This document shows, piece after piece, positions 46,695-55,862 of a DNA stretch of 64,000 nucleotides. The position numbers were made by a program, and so were the translations under genes. The notes beneath the pieces were generated by a model. The model searched no databases and was not told the DNA's origin. It saw only the letters and a program-made list of their open reading frames with translations. Position 1 is the first letter of the stretch. Each line of letters opens with the position of its first letter. This stretch comes from Leptospira soteropolitanensis (GTDB lineage: Bacteria; Spirochaetota; Leptospiria; Leptospirales; Leptospiraceae). Where the stretch lies: contig NZ_JAMQPN010000005.1 of the NCBI RefSeq assembly GCF_026151655.1, positions 1-64,000 of the forward strand, read 5' to 3'.

Positions 46695-47480
46695 TTAAAG
46701 GGAGCCTCGTAAACCAAGAATTTTGTAAAACTGACGTTTTTGGACCGCCCTAGCGTTCTTCCACGAGATTTTTACGACAAGAACCGGGTTTTTTCCGATC
46801 TTCCTAAAACTATGATCGGAGGAAGGAGCAAATTCTATACCAAATTCAGTTAATGTTTGTAAAATTGAAAAAAACTTCGGACTCACTACCGAATCCACAC
46901 TGACAAGAACCGAATCCCTTCGCCCTGCCCCTAAATTGGTCGGACATGAGGAAATATACCCAATCTCTGCAAATTCAGCCCAATTCTCTTTCAAAAGTAA
47001 AAAACGAAAGATTTTGTGTTTTGTTTTTTTTTCTGTTAGAGAGGAGCCATCATTCCCACCCAACGGATAAGGAAATGAAATTTTTTCCCAACGAATATGG
47101 TCCTCTGAGCCCAAATAAAAGCCCATCCTCTCTTCAAAATTCTCACTGAGAGTATTTGGTGGATAAAGTCCATTTGGATACAACCAATACTCCATTTCAT
47201 TTTCAACTAACAACTGCTTGGATTTATCAAACAAGGAATCATAAAAAGGAAACCGATTTGATTTTATGTTTCTGGTAATACGTGTTCTAAAAGATAATAT
47301 GGTTAGGAATCGAGAATTCTCTTTTACAAATTTTTCTAGAACGTCAATTCGATTTTTCGGAATGATTTGGGTTTTTGTAAATTTAGGATATTCAAAAACT
47401 TGAACACAATAACCACAACCAAATTTGCCGCTTTTACGAAACTGAATTTCTTTGGTTCCGCAAAAACGACAAAATACCAT
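46695..47480 (-). CDS. McsA/McsB-like fusion: zinc-finger plus shortened guanido-kinase domain
   Basis: 261 residues. The N-terminus has two CXXC pairs (CRFC at 4-7, CGYC at 22-25), a probable zinc site like that of McsA. From about residue 60 the sequence follows ATP:guanido phosphotransferases such as McsB: SFRTRITRN (63-71; McsB SSRxRLARN), GSEDHIRW (124-131; family EEDHLR loop) and SSCPTNLGAGRRDS (177-190; family CPTNxGTGxR with the reactive-site cysteine, Cys179). After that only about 75 residues remain, while McsB has well over 150, so part of the catalytic lobe is missing or highly diverged. It sits between lolD and clpC. Role inferred: arginine-phosphorylation adaptor or pseudokinase for ClpC. 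Confidence 0.7.
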   Translation of the reverse strand: MVFCRFCGTKEIQFRKSGKFGCGYCVQVFEYPKFTKTQIIPKNRIDVLEKFVKENSRFLTILSFRTRITRNIKSNRFPFYDSLFDKSKQLLVENEMEYWLYPNGLYPPNTLSENFEERMGFYLGSEDHIRWEKISFPYPLGGNDGSSLTEKKTKHKIFRFLLLKENWAEFAEIGYISSCPTNLGAGRRDSVLVSVDSVVSPKFFSILQTLTEFGIEFAPSSDHSFRKIGKNPVLVVKISWKNARAVQKRQFYKILGLRGSL

Positions 47481-47481
47481 T

Positions 47482-48177
47482 TTAAATAACGGAAGTTAGT
47501 TGCCCGGAAACAATTCGATTCCGTTTGTGTGCCATAGAGGCAAGCTCCAAGTCGTGAGTTACCAAAATTAAAGAAAATTTAAATTCATTTTGTAGTTCTT
47601 TGATAAGATCCATCAAATGACGCGAGTTATCCCTGTCCAAGTTCCCAGTGGGTTCATCTGCCAAAATTAGTTGCCTTCGTCCCACAAGTGCCCTTGCCAC
47701 ACCAACCCTTGCACTTTCTCCACCAGAGAGTTGTGAGGGAAAACTTTCTGTCCTTTCACCAAGACCCACCTTTTTTAAAATCTCAGTTGCTTGTTGTTTT
47801 GCCAAACTTGGATTCATTCTTGCAATGAGAAGCGGCATCATTACGTTTTCTAAAGCAGTAAAATCTGGTAATAAAAGATGTTGCTGGAAGATAAAAGATA
47901 TTTTTTCAGCGCGAAAACTTTCTCTTTGCTTTTCATTTAAGTTTTTTAATGAAACACCGCAAACTTCCACCTCACCGTCGTCAAACGAATCCATCGCTCC
48001 AAGGATATTAAGAAGTGTGGATTTTCCAACTCCGGACGCTCCTTCGACAGATACAATTTCTCCAGGCAAAACTTCGAAATCGAGTCCAGAAATAATATGG
48101 TACTTTTTGTCCACAACCTGATAGTATTTTTCTAACTTGCGAACAGAAACAGTTGGTTTTGAATTCATATTAGTCAT
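47482..48177 (-). CDS. lolD: LolD-type lipoprotein-release ABC ATPase
   Basis: 231 residues. Walker [10 protein letters not shown] near residue 39, signature [15 protein letters not shown], Walker [13 protein letters not shown], all as in LolD. Together with the LolC/E-type permease encoded just upstream (8-base overlap) it would release lipoproteins from the inner membrane toward the outer membrane. The assignment to lipoprotein release rests on the permease type and on how many lipoproteins this organism makes. One base separates it from the McsA/B-like gene. Confidence 0.85.
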   Translation of the reverse strand: MTNMNSKPTVSVRKLEKYYQVVDKKYHIISGLDFEVLPGEIVSVEGASGVGKSTLLNILGAMDSFDDGEVEVCGVSLKNLNEKQRESFRAEKISFIFQQHLLLPDFTALENVMMPLLIARMNPSLAKQQATEILKKVGLGERTESFPSQLSGGESARVGVARALVGRRQLILADEPTGNLDRDNSRHLMDLIKELQNEFKFSLILVTHDLELASMAHKRNRIVSGQLTSVI

Positions 48178-49522
48178 TTCTTATTGTATCCACTGGGTTT
48201 AAATTGGCCGCCATACGTGCCGGGAAATAACCAGCAAGTCCAGAAAGGATGGTTGCGGCAGTTGTTACCATAAAAATAAAAGATATATCGATATCCACAG
48301 GGATATGATCGAAGTAATAAATATCTTTTGGCACAAGTTCCACTGGATCCCAATCTCCGGGATTCAGTAAACCACCAATTCCATTAATGATCTCAGAAAT
48401 GATATTGATGATGACTTCTAATTTTGTTGCGATAAAAATTCCAGTCATCCCACCTACAAGCGATGACAAAATTCCAACAATCATTGCATTCAACGTAAAA
48501 ATCAAAAGGATATCATTGGATGCAAGCCCAAGAGCTTTCAAAGTTCCAATGGATCTACGTTTCGCACGAATGAGAGAATGGACTGTCGCAACCATTCCAA
48601 GTGCTGCAAGAACGATAAATAGAAACACTATAATGGAGATGATTGTTTTTTCAAGTCGTAGTGCCGCTAAAAAGTTTTCCTGTTCTTCTGCAATGGTTCT
48701 TACCGAAAAGGAAGTTTCATCTTGGATTTTTTGATTCCAATTATCTTCGTTTAACCGAGATAAGATTCTTTGTTTGGTGACCTTTAAATCATCAAGAGAA
48801 CGAACTTTAATCGCAACTTGATTGACTGCCCCTTTCATTTTAAAAAATTCTTGTGCTTGCGGGAGAGACAAAAACGCAAACTTAGAATCATAATTATAAT
48901 ATCCCGTTTTAAAAAGCCCCACTAAACGAAAAGTTTGTACATTGACTTGAACCCCACGTTCTACGGTAAACCTACCTCCAGGGACAGCCATTGTAATCTC
49001 TCGGCCAAGCCCATACCCATAAATGGCACTCATTTCCTTTCCCACAACTACCAGCTTTTCGGTATTGATGGCTTGGATTTTATCGCGGTCGTATTGCAAA
49101 ATCCGAGGGAAATTCGGTAACCCATTCTCCACCAATTTTTCTATGGAATCGACAGGGACTGCACGAATCATAATGGGGTTAAAGTTGTTATTACTTTGAA
49201 TGAGTCCATGACTCGTTATGTTTCCTTCCACAGAAACAAACGATTCAGCCAGTTTCGGATCTGACTTTAGATGAGTGATGACTTTTTCATAATCATAGAT
49301 GGCCCCAGACCCATAAGAGTTCTCAACCGTGATATGAGGTCCCCCTTGCCAGAGAGATTCTTTTACTTGTTTTTGGAATCCGTTGAAAATGGAGAGAACG
49401 ACGACAAGAAGTCCCACTCCGACCGCCATAACAATGAACGACAGCCTGGATTTGATAGAGAGGAATCCTAGTACTCTGGACCCTCGGATGTAACGGATTG
49501 TGATTAAAGAGACAATTCCCAT
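48170..49522 (-). CDS. lolC: LolC/LolE-type ABC permease
   Basis: 450 residues. One N-terminal helix ([23 protein letters not shown]), which is the conserved LolC/LolE start, a periplasmic domain (about 55-295) and three C-terminal helices of the FtsX type ([36 protein letters not shown]). A single permease gene suggests a homodimeric LolF-like arrangement. First gene of the operon with lolD, the McsA/B-like gene and probably clpC. Confidence 0.85.
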   Translation of the reverse strand: MGIVSLITIRYIRGSRVLGFLSIKSRLSFIVMAVGVGLLVVVLSIFNGFQKQVKESLWQGGPHITVENSYGSGAIYDYEKVITHLKSDPKLAESFVSVEGNITSHGLIQSNNNFNPIMIRAVPVDSIEKLVENGLPNFPRILQYDRDKIQAINTEKLVVVGKEMSAIYGYGLGREITMAVPGGRFTVERGVQVNVQTFRLVGLFKTGYYNYDSKFAFLSLPQAQEFFKMKGAVNQVAIKVRSLDDLKVTKQRILSRLNEDNWNQKIQDETSFSVRTIAEEQENFLAALRLEKTIISIIVFLFIVLAALGMVATVHSLIRAKRRSIGTLKALGLASNDILLIFTLNAMIVGILSSLVGGMTGIFIATKLEVIINIISEIINGIGGLLNPGDWDPVELVPKDIYYFDHIPVDIDISFIFMVTTAATILSGLAGYFPARMAANLNPVDTIRND

Positions 49523-49582
49523 GATGACCTAATCTTTTTGACAGCTTTCTTCTAAAGATGGATACTGTCAAAAAAGAACCTT

Positions 49583-50569
49583 ATGCCTGAGACACCAAAC
49601 TATTATTCTGTCAAAGTAAACCTTCGAGACGAAGCCAATATGGTTTACACCATGATTGCTGCTGTCATTGACCCGGTTGAAACCAAATCGGTGAAGTTTG
49701 AGGGAGTCTCGTGCACAAGCCCATTATCCCTTTTGCCAGTTCGGTCTACATTTCAGGACTTTTATAACCGTATGCAGAGGGTGATCTACAAAGGGGAACA
49801 ACAGAAAAATATCACCAAATCGCTCCAGGAGCTCATCAAAACCAAATTTGGTTCGGAAAGTTTTTTAGAAGAGATCCTTCACTATATGGATCACAACCTA
49901 ACAGACAGGTTAAACTTTGTTTTTAGTGAAATTCACAAAAGAACTTCAGGAAACTCGGAACCCAAAGTCGAAATCCACTTTGAACTGATTGATCCAAGTG
50001 AAATGACCAAAACCACTGTGGATGAGGAAGAAATTGCGAAAAAAGAAGCACCTCCTCCGACACCCGTCCCGCAGGCTTCTGGATTTTTAATCCCTGCAGA
50101 CAAACAAATTGTTCAATTCAAATTCCAACTATCTCCCGTCAATGGAACACCACTTGTAGAACTGAAAGCAGGCGACAATGTTTACATTCGTTTGGTACCA
50201 GGAGATGCAGTCACAGATTCTATCATTAACACTTTAGAACTAAAAGAAGACTCTGGCGCGATCAAACAAATCCCTGCTAAAATAGTCAATATTTCGAATA
50301 ACAAGAATTTTTCGGAAGTAGTCATCAAAATCAATGAACAAATTTACGGAAAGATCATCGAAGAAGAAAACTCTGTAAAAATCAAAACAACTGACAGCCA
50401 ACAAGGGGCTGCCAACATTATGAATTCTGTTGCGTCGCCAACAGTGGCCGTATCAAAATCAAAACAGAGTCCTGCAATTTCCGCAGATGAAAGTTTTCAT
50501 TTGATGCCGTACATAATCATGTTAGTAGTTCTTGCCATTGGTATGATGACTATTTTTGTAATCTTATAA
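49583..50569 (+). CDS. C-tail-anchored hypothetical protein
   Basis: 328 residues. No signal peptide; one membrane helix at the extreme C-terminus (about 308-328, YIIMLVVLAIGMMTIFVIL), so most of the protein is cytoplasmic with a tail anchor. The N-terminal 150 residues are mixed alpha/beta, followed by a Pro-rich linker (KKEAPPPTPVPQ) and a beta-rich part (about 165-260) that could be a PilZ-like barrel, though no RxxxR motif is seen. It is 5 bases before the next membrane-protein gene. Family not recognised. Confidence 0.65.
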   Translation: MPETPNYYSVKVNLRDEANMVYTMIAAVIDPVETKSVKFEGVSCTSPLSLLPVRSTFQDFYNRMQRVIYKGEQQKNITKSLQELIKTKFGSESFLEEILHYMDHNLTDRLNFVFSEIHKRTSGNSEPKVEIHFELIDPSEMTKTTVDEEEIAKKEAPPPTPVPQASGFLIPADKQIVQFKFQLSPVNGTPLVELKAGDNVYIRLVPGDAVTDSIINTLELKEDSGAIKQIPAKIVNISNNKNFSEVVIKINEQIYGKIIEEENSVKIKTTDSQQGAANIMNSVASPTVAVSKSKQSPAISADESFHLMPYIIMLVVLAIGMMTIFVIL

Positions 50570-50574
50570 TCTCT

Positions 50575-51594
50575 ATGAAAAAAATAAAAAAAAACCTTCC
50601 TATCATCACACCTATATTTATTGCACTCATCATCATTCACGGCCTGTTTGTTGATTATTCGGTACAATTTCCTGATTACATATCTTCCGAAACTTCGGAA
50701 CAGGCAGCAGAATCCATGAAGCCTAAAGTGATTTCTGAGAATGGAGTTCTAAACCGAATTTCTTATTTGGAATCTTTTTTAGTAGAGTTAGAATCGAGAG
50801 TACTCCCTGTTGATACAGAACCAGAAGAAACAAAAGAAAATATCAAAAGGGTTCTTGTAGGACAAAAGTTACTCCTTGGACTATATTTGTTTTATCTCTT
50901 ACTAACTTTTTCCACAGCAGCTTCTTATGCTTACCGGGTTTGGTTTCATAAAGCATTAGCAAACGTTTTTTATCCGGTCACTTTTTTTGCCTTAGCACCA
51001 AAAGTTTTTTTCCAACTAAACTTAATGTTACAACAGGAAATACTTTCCTACTTTTATTTTTCCTTTTTAGCGTTCACTTATGTAGTCAGCATTTTTTCCT
51101 ATCGTTTGATTCTAAAGAATAAGGAACTAGCAGAAGGATTTCAATCTCTGCAATTCTCATCTTCCTTGGAAGAGGAAGGTAGATCACCGAGTAATACCAA
51201 AACAGGTTCGATTTTTGCCCCTATTATTCATGTAGCAATCATCATCTTAATAGGAATTTTGATTGGGAATTTAATTTACATTCCTCTCTTTCTTTTACAA
51301 AAACATTACGTAACTGAATTTAGTTATTTTATATTCTTTTTACTGGGAATGTTGTCTTTGTTTTATATCTTCAACTACAAAAAAGCGGGAGGAGAACCAA
51401 ATAATAGTAATTGGAAGGATCTTGCTGTTAGTTTTGCTTATTTACAATTTAGATTTCTTCGAAACAGTTTCTTTGCAGCGTTTAGCACTGTTTTAATTGT
51501 TCTGTTTGTAACTTTTCTATTTAGTCTGTTACTCTTCAATATTGACCTGATTCAAAACCACTTGGGTCTTTTCGGAAAAGCTACGGAATTTTGA
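50575..51594 (+). CDS. Polytopic membrane protein, unknown function
   Basis: 339 residues with about seven predicted helices; the N-terminus KKIKKNLPIITPIFIALIII is a first helix, followed by an acidic extracytoplasmic segment (EPEETKEN). No known family recognised. Close spacing to the tail-anchored protein gene suggests a common transcript and perhaps a complex. Convergent with the YwqK-like gene, 4 bases away. Confidence 0.65.
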   Translation: MKKIKKNLPIITPIFIALIIIHGLFVDYSVQFPDYISSETSEQAAESMKPKVISENGVLNRISYLESFLVELESRVLPVDTEPEETKENIKRVLVGQKLLLGLYLFYLLLTFSTAASYAYRVWFHKALANVFYPVTFFALAPKVFFQLNLMLQQEILSYFYFSFLAFTYVVSIFSYRLILKNKELAEGFQSLQFSSSLEEEGRSPSNTKTGSIFAPIIHVAIIILIGILIGNLIYIPLFLLQKHYVTEFSYFIFFLLGMLSLFYIFNYKKAGGEPNNSNWKDLAVSFAYLQFRFLRNSFFAAFSTVLIVLFVTFLFSLLLFNIDLIQNHLGLFGKATEF

Positions 51595-51598
51595 GTGC

Positions 51599-52345
51599 CT
51601 AATGGCACTCAGGTTCTTTTCCTTTGTTTACCAAACACCAAACATTTCCATTAGGATAGTATGTTGAACGAGAAATCAATTCTCCGTTTTCGGTATAAAC
51701 TTCAGAAGCTTCTTTGGTTCCTGTAGGGTAATAATAAAACCACTCACCGACCTTCTTATCATTGGAATAACTTCCCTTTTCTTCGACTTTGGTATCTGGA
51801 TAATAACGCACCCAGTCCCCAGTACGGAGTCCACCGTCGAAAAAGCCTTTTTCGTTTAACCGACCACTGCGAAAGTAACGATGATAAGATCCTGTTTCAT
51901 TTCCAAGTTCAGCCGTTTGGATCCAGAGTTGTTTTTTCCGATTCCCAGCTTTGTAGTTTTGTTCAATATAGATTTTACCATCAGAAAAATAAAACTTCCA
52001 AAGTCCGTCTCGATCCCCATTTACAAACCGACCTTCCATAATGGTGATTCCGGTCAGATAGTTTAATTTTTTGCTGTAACCATCAGGTTGACCGAATGCA
52101 TTCACAGGAAACTCGGTAATTAGGTTTCCATTCTCAAACCACTCGCGATTAATACCTTCGCTAGTATAACTGTAGTAATTTGTCTTTTTATTATAAACTG
52201 CGTCTTTAGGAATTGATTTTGGTATTGTTGTACCACCTTTACAGGGCCCAAAAACTACACTGGATAAAAAAACTAAAAAAAGTAAGGATATAAAAATCCA
52301 AATGGAATTATCTTTAACGGGTGTGGATGTGGATGTCATTTTCAT
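51599..52345 (-). CDS. YwqK/MORN-repeat protein, exported
   Basis: 248 residues. An N-terminal hydrophobic segment (IWIFISLLFLVFLSSVVF) ends at a cysteine (GPC) that could be a relaxed lipobox. MORN-like repeats follow: REWFENGNLITEFPVNAFGQPDG, GDRDGLWKFYFSDGKIYIEQ, LRTGDWVRYYPDTKVEEKG, KKVGEWFYYYPTGTKEASE. YwqK is named as an antitoxin in B. subtilis, but most relatives are envelope proteins of unknown role and no toxin gene is adjacent. The start overlaps the MscS gene by 32 bases. Confidence 0.78.
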   Translation of the reverse strand: MKMTSTSTPVKDNSIWIFISLLFLVFLSSVVFGPCKGGTTIPKSIPKDAVYNKKTNYYSYTSEGINREWFENGNLITEFPVNAFGQPDGYSKKLNYLTGITIMEGRFVNGDRDGLWKFYFSDGKIYIEQNYKAGNRKKQLWIQTAELGNETGSYHRYFRSGRLNEKGFFDGGLRTGDWVRYYPDTKVEEKGSYSNDKKVGEWFYYYPTGTKEASEVYTENGELISRSTYYPNGNVWCLVNKGKEPECH

Positions 52346-53210
52346 TTTTGAACTTTGTCAGTATTTCTTTGGAAATTAGGATTCGATTTAAACGCTTTGA
52401 CCTAATAGGCGTTAAATATCTCAAACACATTAAAATAATTCCTTCCGGTTCTAAGGAAGTATATACAATAGGAGTGGTTTTGCCAAGTCTCACAAGATAG
52501 TTTTTTGACATCTCGCGAATTTTAGACTCTACTAATTCAGGTGCCAAAACTAATTCTTCGTGTAAGATTTGAGAACATATTTTTTCTGCTTTTTCCCAAT
52601 TAGAGTTGAGTTCCAAAAAAATACGAAATTCATCCCAAACAAAATCCATAGTTTCCGATACGATAAAAAACCGATTAAGAACTATATTGTAATTGGGGAA
52701 ATGAATGAGTCTGTTTGTGGATTGCTCAAATCTAGGATCTGCTGCAATTTCAAGTAATGTAAATTTAAAAAAACCAATATTGACTACATCACCTTTGATG
52801 TTATCGATTTCGATTCGGTCGCCAACCTTAAATCCGTTGGCTCCCATGATCATAAACCAACCCACCATATTGAGCCAAACCTCTTTCAGTGAAATCACAA
52901 TCCCCGCACCAGCAAGACCAAGAACCGTAGGGAGTAACGATAAACTGGAAAAAATTAATGGTAAATAGGCGATTCCAAAAACCAAAAGAAACCCCATCCG
53001 AGCCACTTTACGGCGATTGTATTCATGAACGGCATCTGGAGCAGGTTTGATTCTCTCAACAAGAATCATTGTAATTTTATAAGAAAATATGGCAAAAACA
53101 ACCAAGTACGCGAATAGGATCATGGTTTCTGCAACATCGCGGTTCGAACTTCGTAACAAAGTTAATGGATTCAAATCCAAGTAGAACTCTTTTAGACTTC
53201 CTCCACCCAT
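52314..53210 (-). CDS. MscS-family mechanosensitive channel
   Basis: 298 residues, small-conductance type. Two N-terminal helices are followed by the pore helix and core: SLLPTVLGLAGAGIVISLKE, then WFMIMGANGFKVGDRIEIDNIKGDVVNIGF, which forms the beta domain of the cytoplasmic cage. These channels release solutes on osmotic downshift. It starts 1 base after aroB ends and overlaps the YwqK-like gene, so it belongs to the rnc-nudix-aroB operon. Confidence 0.88.
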   Translation of the reverse strand: MGGGSLKEFYLDLNPLTLLRSSNRDVAETMILFAYLVVFAIFSYKITMILVERIKPAPDAVHEYNRRKVARMGFLLVFGIAYLPLIFSSLSLLPTVLGLAGAGIVISLKEVWLNMVGWFMIMGANGFKVGDRIEIDNIKGDVVNIGFFKFTLLEIAADPRFEQSTNRLIHFPNYNIVLNRFFIVSETMDFVWDEFRIFLELNSNWEKAEKICSQILHEELVLAPELVESKIREMSKNYLVRLGKTTPIVYTSLEPEGIILMCLRYLTPIRSKRLNRILISKEILTKFKNENDIHIHTR

Positions 53211-53211
53211 T

Positions 53212-54303
53212 CTATAACTTTCCTTTCTGACGTTTTAGAATTTCCAAAATTGTTTTTCGTTCAACAGAAACTCCGAATTTTGGTTTCCCAAAATCTTCTA
53301 ATAGAACAAATTTCAAAGAAGAACCTTCCTTTTTTTTATCATGTTCCATATGTTTTAAAATCTCTTCTGGTTTTTCTTCTAAACGAGTTGGTAGTTTCAG
53401 TTGTTTCATCAAAGTAATTGCTTTTTGAAAATTTGATTCTGAAAAACCAACTAACTCACAAGACAATAGTAAAGCAGTCACAAGACCAACCGCCACTGCT
53501 TCCCCATGAGAATATTTTTTGTATTGTGTTAAGGATTCAATCGCATGTCCAGTTGTATGGCCTAAATTCAAAACTGCCCTAAGTCCAGACTCTTTTTCAT
53601 CTTGTGCGACAATACCTGATTTAACTCGCACAGATTCTTCAATCGCATAACGAAGGATTGTTGATTTTGCTGTAAAATCTACTCGTTTCGATTCGGCTAT
53701 TTTATTTAAAAAATCACCACCATCAAGAAATGCATGTTTTGCAATTTCAGCAAGGCCACAACTCCATTCCTTTTCTGGTAACGTAGATAGTGTAAAAAGA
53801 GGAGCAAATACAAACTCTGGTTGGTAAAAAGCACCTACCATGTTTTTTCCTGAATCTACATTGACTGCGACTTTTCCTCCCACAGAAGAATCTACACAGG
53901 CGAGAAGAGTTGTTGGGACTTGTACAAAACGGACTCCCCTTTGGTAGGTGGCAGCAATAAATCCCGCGAAATCTCCTACCACTCCACCACCAAATGCGAT
54001 GACAACAGACTTTCTGTCTGCATCGGTTTCAATCAGTTGGTTATAAACCTTCTTCACACGGTCAATGTGTTTGTTCTTTTCTCCCGGTTTTAAATAGATA
54101 TAGGTAAAAGGAACATTTAAGGAATTTAGTTCTTTAGTAATATATTTTTCGTAAATTCCGGCAATTTCTCTGCTCGTTAGAACATAAATCTTAGAAACTT
54201 TCGGAAGCGAATTTAATTTTTCGGACAGACCTTGGAAGTCTTCGTGTAATTCAATTGGGTAACGAAACCCATGCCCAATGATTTCACGTTCTGATAACTT
54301 CAT
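53212..54303 (-). CDS. aroB: 3-dehydroquinate synthase
   Basis: 363 residues, standard AroB size. It cyclises DAHP to 3-dehydroquinate in the shikimate pathway using NAD and a metal ion. Clear motifs: VVIAFGGGVVGDFAGFIAATYQRG, VPTTLLACVDSSVGGKVAVN with the substrate lysine, GAFYQPEFV, and metal ligands in CGLAEIAKH and NLGHTTGHAIE. It overlaps the Nudix gene by 4 bases and is followed by the MscS gene after 1 base. Confidence 0.95.
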   Translation of the reverse strand: MKLSEREIIGHGFRYPIELHEDFQGLSEKLNSLPKVSKIYVLTSREIAGIYEKYITKELNSLNVPFTYIYLKPGEKNKHIDRVKKVYNQLIETDADRKSVVIAFGGGVVGDFAGFIAATYQRGVRFVQVPTTLLACVDSSVGGKVAVNVDSGKNMVGAFYQPEFVFAPLFTLSTLPEKEWSCGLAEIAKHAFLDGGDFLNKIAESKRVDFTAKSTILRYAIEESVRVKSGIVAQDEKESGLRAVLNLGHTTGHAIESLTQYKKYSHGEAVAVGLVTALLLSCELVGFSESNFQKAITLMKQLKLPTRLEEKPEEILKHMEHDKKKEGSSLKFVLLEDFGKPKFGVSVERKTILEILKRQKGKL

Positions 54304-54764
54304 GGTTCATTCACCCACGGGCTTGAAATATATCGAGGTTTATTTGTACTTTTAGCCCGGAAGTAATGTTTAATATCCGGACGAATGTCCATAGATAATA
54401 TTTCTTTTGTAGTAAAGTAACCAAATCCAGATATGGCTTTTTCTTTTGGATTTAAAATGGGTAACAAATCTTTTACTTTAGTTAAAAAAACAATTTGGAT
54501 CAAATGGCGTTTTTTATCTGGATCAATCGATTCGTTTAAAAATAAAAAATCCATTTGGCTCACTTCCAGAGACAACTCTTCGTTTAGTTCTCGTTTGAGT
54601 GCATCCTCTCCTGATTCACCAAATTCAATCCCTCCACCGGGAAGGAGCCAATACCCAGATTGTTTTTTTTGCTGTTGGACAAACAATATTTTTCCCTTGG
54701 GATCTTGGATGAGTGCTGCGACGCGAACTCGCATCGATTTGGATTTTAATAAAAAATCGATCAT
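54300..54764 (-). CDS. Nudix hydrolase
   Basis: 154 residues. The Nudix box runs GGGIEFGESGEDALKRELNEEL (about 42-63), with the REL-EE core intact and the usual later Gly replaced by Ser. Nudix enzymes hydrolyse nucleoside diphosphates linked to another group; substrates of this member are unknown. A second possible start lies 10 codons downstream (MRVRVAAL). It sits between rnc and aroB with 4-base overlaps on both sides. Confidence 0.9.
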   Translation of the reverse strand: MIDFLLKSKSMRVRVAALIQDPKGKILFVQQQKKQSGYWLLPGGGIEFGESGEDALKRELNEELSLEVSQMDFLFLNESIDPDKKRHLIQIVFLTKVKDLLPILNPKEKAISGFGYFTTKEILSMDIRPDIKHYFRAKSTNKPRYISSPWVNEP

Positions 54765-55489
54765 AGTATTTTTAAAAAACGTAGGGCAGACTTGGCAGCC
54801 ATCTGCTCTGCACGGCGTTTATTTTTTCCATCCCCAGTCGCTCGGAAGTGATTTTCACAAATCACAGAAACAAGAAACTCTTTATCGTGGTCAGGACCCT
54901 CTTCTTTCATAACAGAATATTCGGGTAATTTTTTCCATTTCTTTTGGCAAAATTCTTGTAAAATGGTTTTATAATCTTTCGTTTCTTCTGCATCCTCCAC
55001 TCCCTTTTCCATGATCTGAAAATGAGGGTTCAGGAACTTACGGCAGCTCTCAAGGCCTTGGTCCAAGTAAAGGGCACCAAGAAAGGCCTCAAAACAGTCT
55101 GCTTGGAGATTCGTATTGGATTCGCCTTTTTCTTTTTCTCCTTTGCCGAGTAATAAAAATTCAGGAAACCTGTAGGATCTTGCTAACTTCGCTATGGCCG
55201 GTGCAGAAACCATTTTACTTTTTAATCTGGCAAGTTTGCCTTCTTTTCCTTTAGGAAGTGACTGGTATAAAAATTCAGCAGCTAAGATGCCGAGAACCGA
55301 ATCTCCTAAAAATTCCAATCGTTCGTTATCTGAAAGGTAACGATCAGAGTCTTCGTTTGCGAATGACCTGTGAACAAATGCTAGGTGGAGAAGGGATATG
55401 TTGTTAAACTGTGTTTTTGTTAGAGATTGAAGTTCTTTGAGAGAGGAAATTCTTTCTTGAGGAAGTTTGATACGAATTGAGTCGGACAA
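54761..55489 (-). CDS. rnc: Ribonuclease III
   Basis: 242 residues, usual RNase III length. It cuts double-stranded RNA, including rRNA precursors. The signature NERLEFLGDSVLG is at 55-67, with the second acidic pair at Asp131 and Glu134 (NLQADCFEAFLGALYLDQG). A double-stranded RNA-binding domain covers about 168-242. The nearby acpP upstream is the usual partner in the lipid cluster. First of a five-gene run with Nudix, aroB, mscS and ywqK-like genes. Confidence 0.95.
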   Translation of the reverse strand: MSDSIRIKLPQERISSLKELQSLTKTQFNNISLLHLAFVHRSFANEDSDRYLSDNERLEFLGDSVLGILAAEFLYQSLPKGKEGKLARLKSKMVSAPAIAKLARSYRFPEFLLLGKGEKEKGESNTNLQADCFEAFLGALYLDQGLESCRKFLNPHFQIMEKGVEDAEETKDYKTILQEFCQKKWKKLPEYSVMKEEGPDHDKEFLVSVICENHFRATGDGKNKRRAEQMAAKSALRFLKIL

Positions 55490-55500
55490 GGTACAAAGAT

Positions 55501-55532
55501 CCGGGTTCCTCTATTCGGGGAACCCGGTTTTT
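55501..55532. terminator. Terminator hairpin between acpP and rnc
   Basis: CCGGGTTCC (55501-55509) pairs with GGAACCCGG (55519-55527), extended inward by a G-U and a C-G pair, giving an 11-base stem and a 5-base loop. Five T follow on the plus strand; on the minus strand, where acpP runs, the stem is followed by ATCTTTG. It lies just past the acpP stop, so ending or attenuating the acpP transcript before rnc is the likely role. Confidence 0.7.
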
Positions 55533-55542
55533 GGATTGGGAA

Positions 55543-55776
55543 TTACCCCTTAAGTTTATCGATGAATTTAATTACATCGCCTACGGTTTGGATTTTTTCT
55601 GCGTCTTCGTCAGAAATTTCCACACCAAACTCTTCTTCAAGAGCCATAACTAGTTCAACTGTATCAAGAGAGTCAGCACCAAGATCATTGATGAAGTGAG
55701 CTTCAGGTGTAACTTCTGATTCATCAACGCCAAGTTGTTCTACGATGATTGACTTAATTTTTTCGAAATCTGCCAT
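55543..55776 (-). CDS. acpP: Acyl carrier protein
   Basis: 77 residues, acidic, the normal size. Ser36 in the [10 protein letters not shown] motif takes the 4'-phosphopantetheine arm that carries growing fatty acids. A strong GGAGG ribosome-binding site precedes the ATG and lies right next to a hairpin. The gene is preceded on its strand by a 377-base leader and gene-free region and followed by a terminator-like hairpin, so it seems to be transcribed alone at high level. Confidence 0.96.
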   Translation of the reverse strand: MADFEKIKSIIVEQLGVDESEVTPEAHFINDLGADSLDTVELVMALEEEFGVEISDEDAEKIQTVGDVIKFIDKLKG

Positions 55777-55791
55777 TTTATATCCTCCAGG

Positions 55792-55808
55792 CCACTGTTA
55801 ATCAGTGG
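55792..55808 (-). promoter_or_regulatory. Hairpin adjoining the acpP ribosome-binding site
   Basis: CCACTG and CAGTGG form a 6-base stem around a 5-base loop, ending about 2 bases before the GGAGG of acpP on the minus strand. In the mRNA this stem would stack beside the ribosome-binding site and could affect translation or mRNA stability. Confidence 0.45.
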
Positions 55809-55829
55809 GGCAAGTGTTAAATCGTTTTC

Positions 55830-55862
55830 CGCTAGGTATATATGTACGCCTAGCGTTTTTTT
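55830..55862 (+). terminator. Plus-strand terminator-like hairpin in the acpP leader
   Basis: CGCTAGG (55830-55836) pairs with CCTAGCG (55849-55855) and is followed by seven T on the plus strand, a textbook intrinsic terminator for plus-strand transcription. No plus-strand gene precedes it, so it would stop antisense transcripts from acpP before the lipoprotein gene; on the minus strand it is a leader hairpin preceded by seven A. Confidence 0.6.

Noticed and set aside
51599..52345. A toxin-antitoxin system at the YwqK-like gene
   Set aside because: The name comes from a distant B. subtilis protein; no toxin gene is adjacent and the protein is exported and MORN-like.
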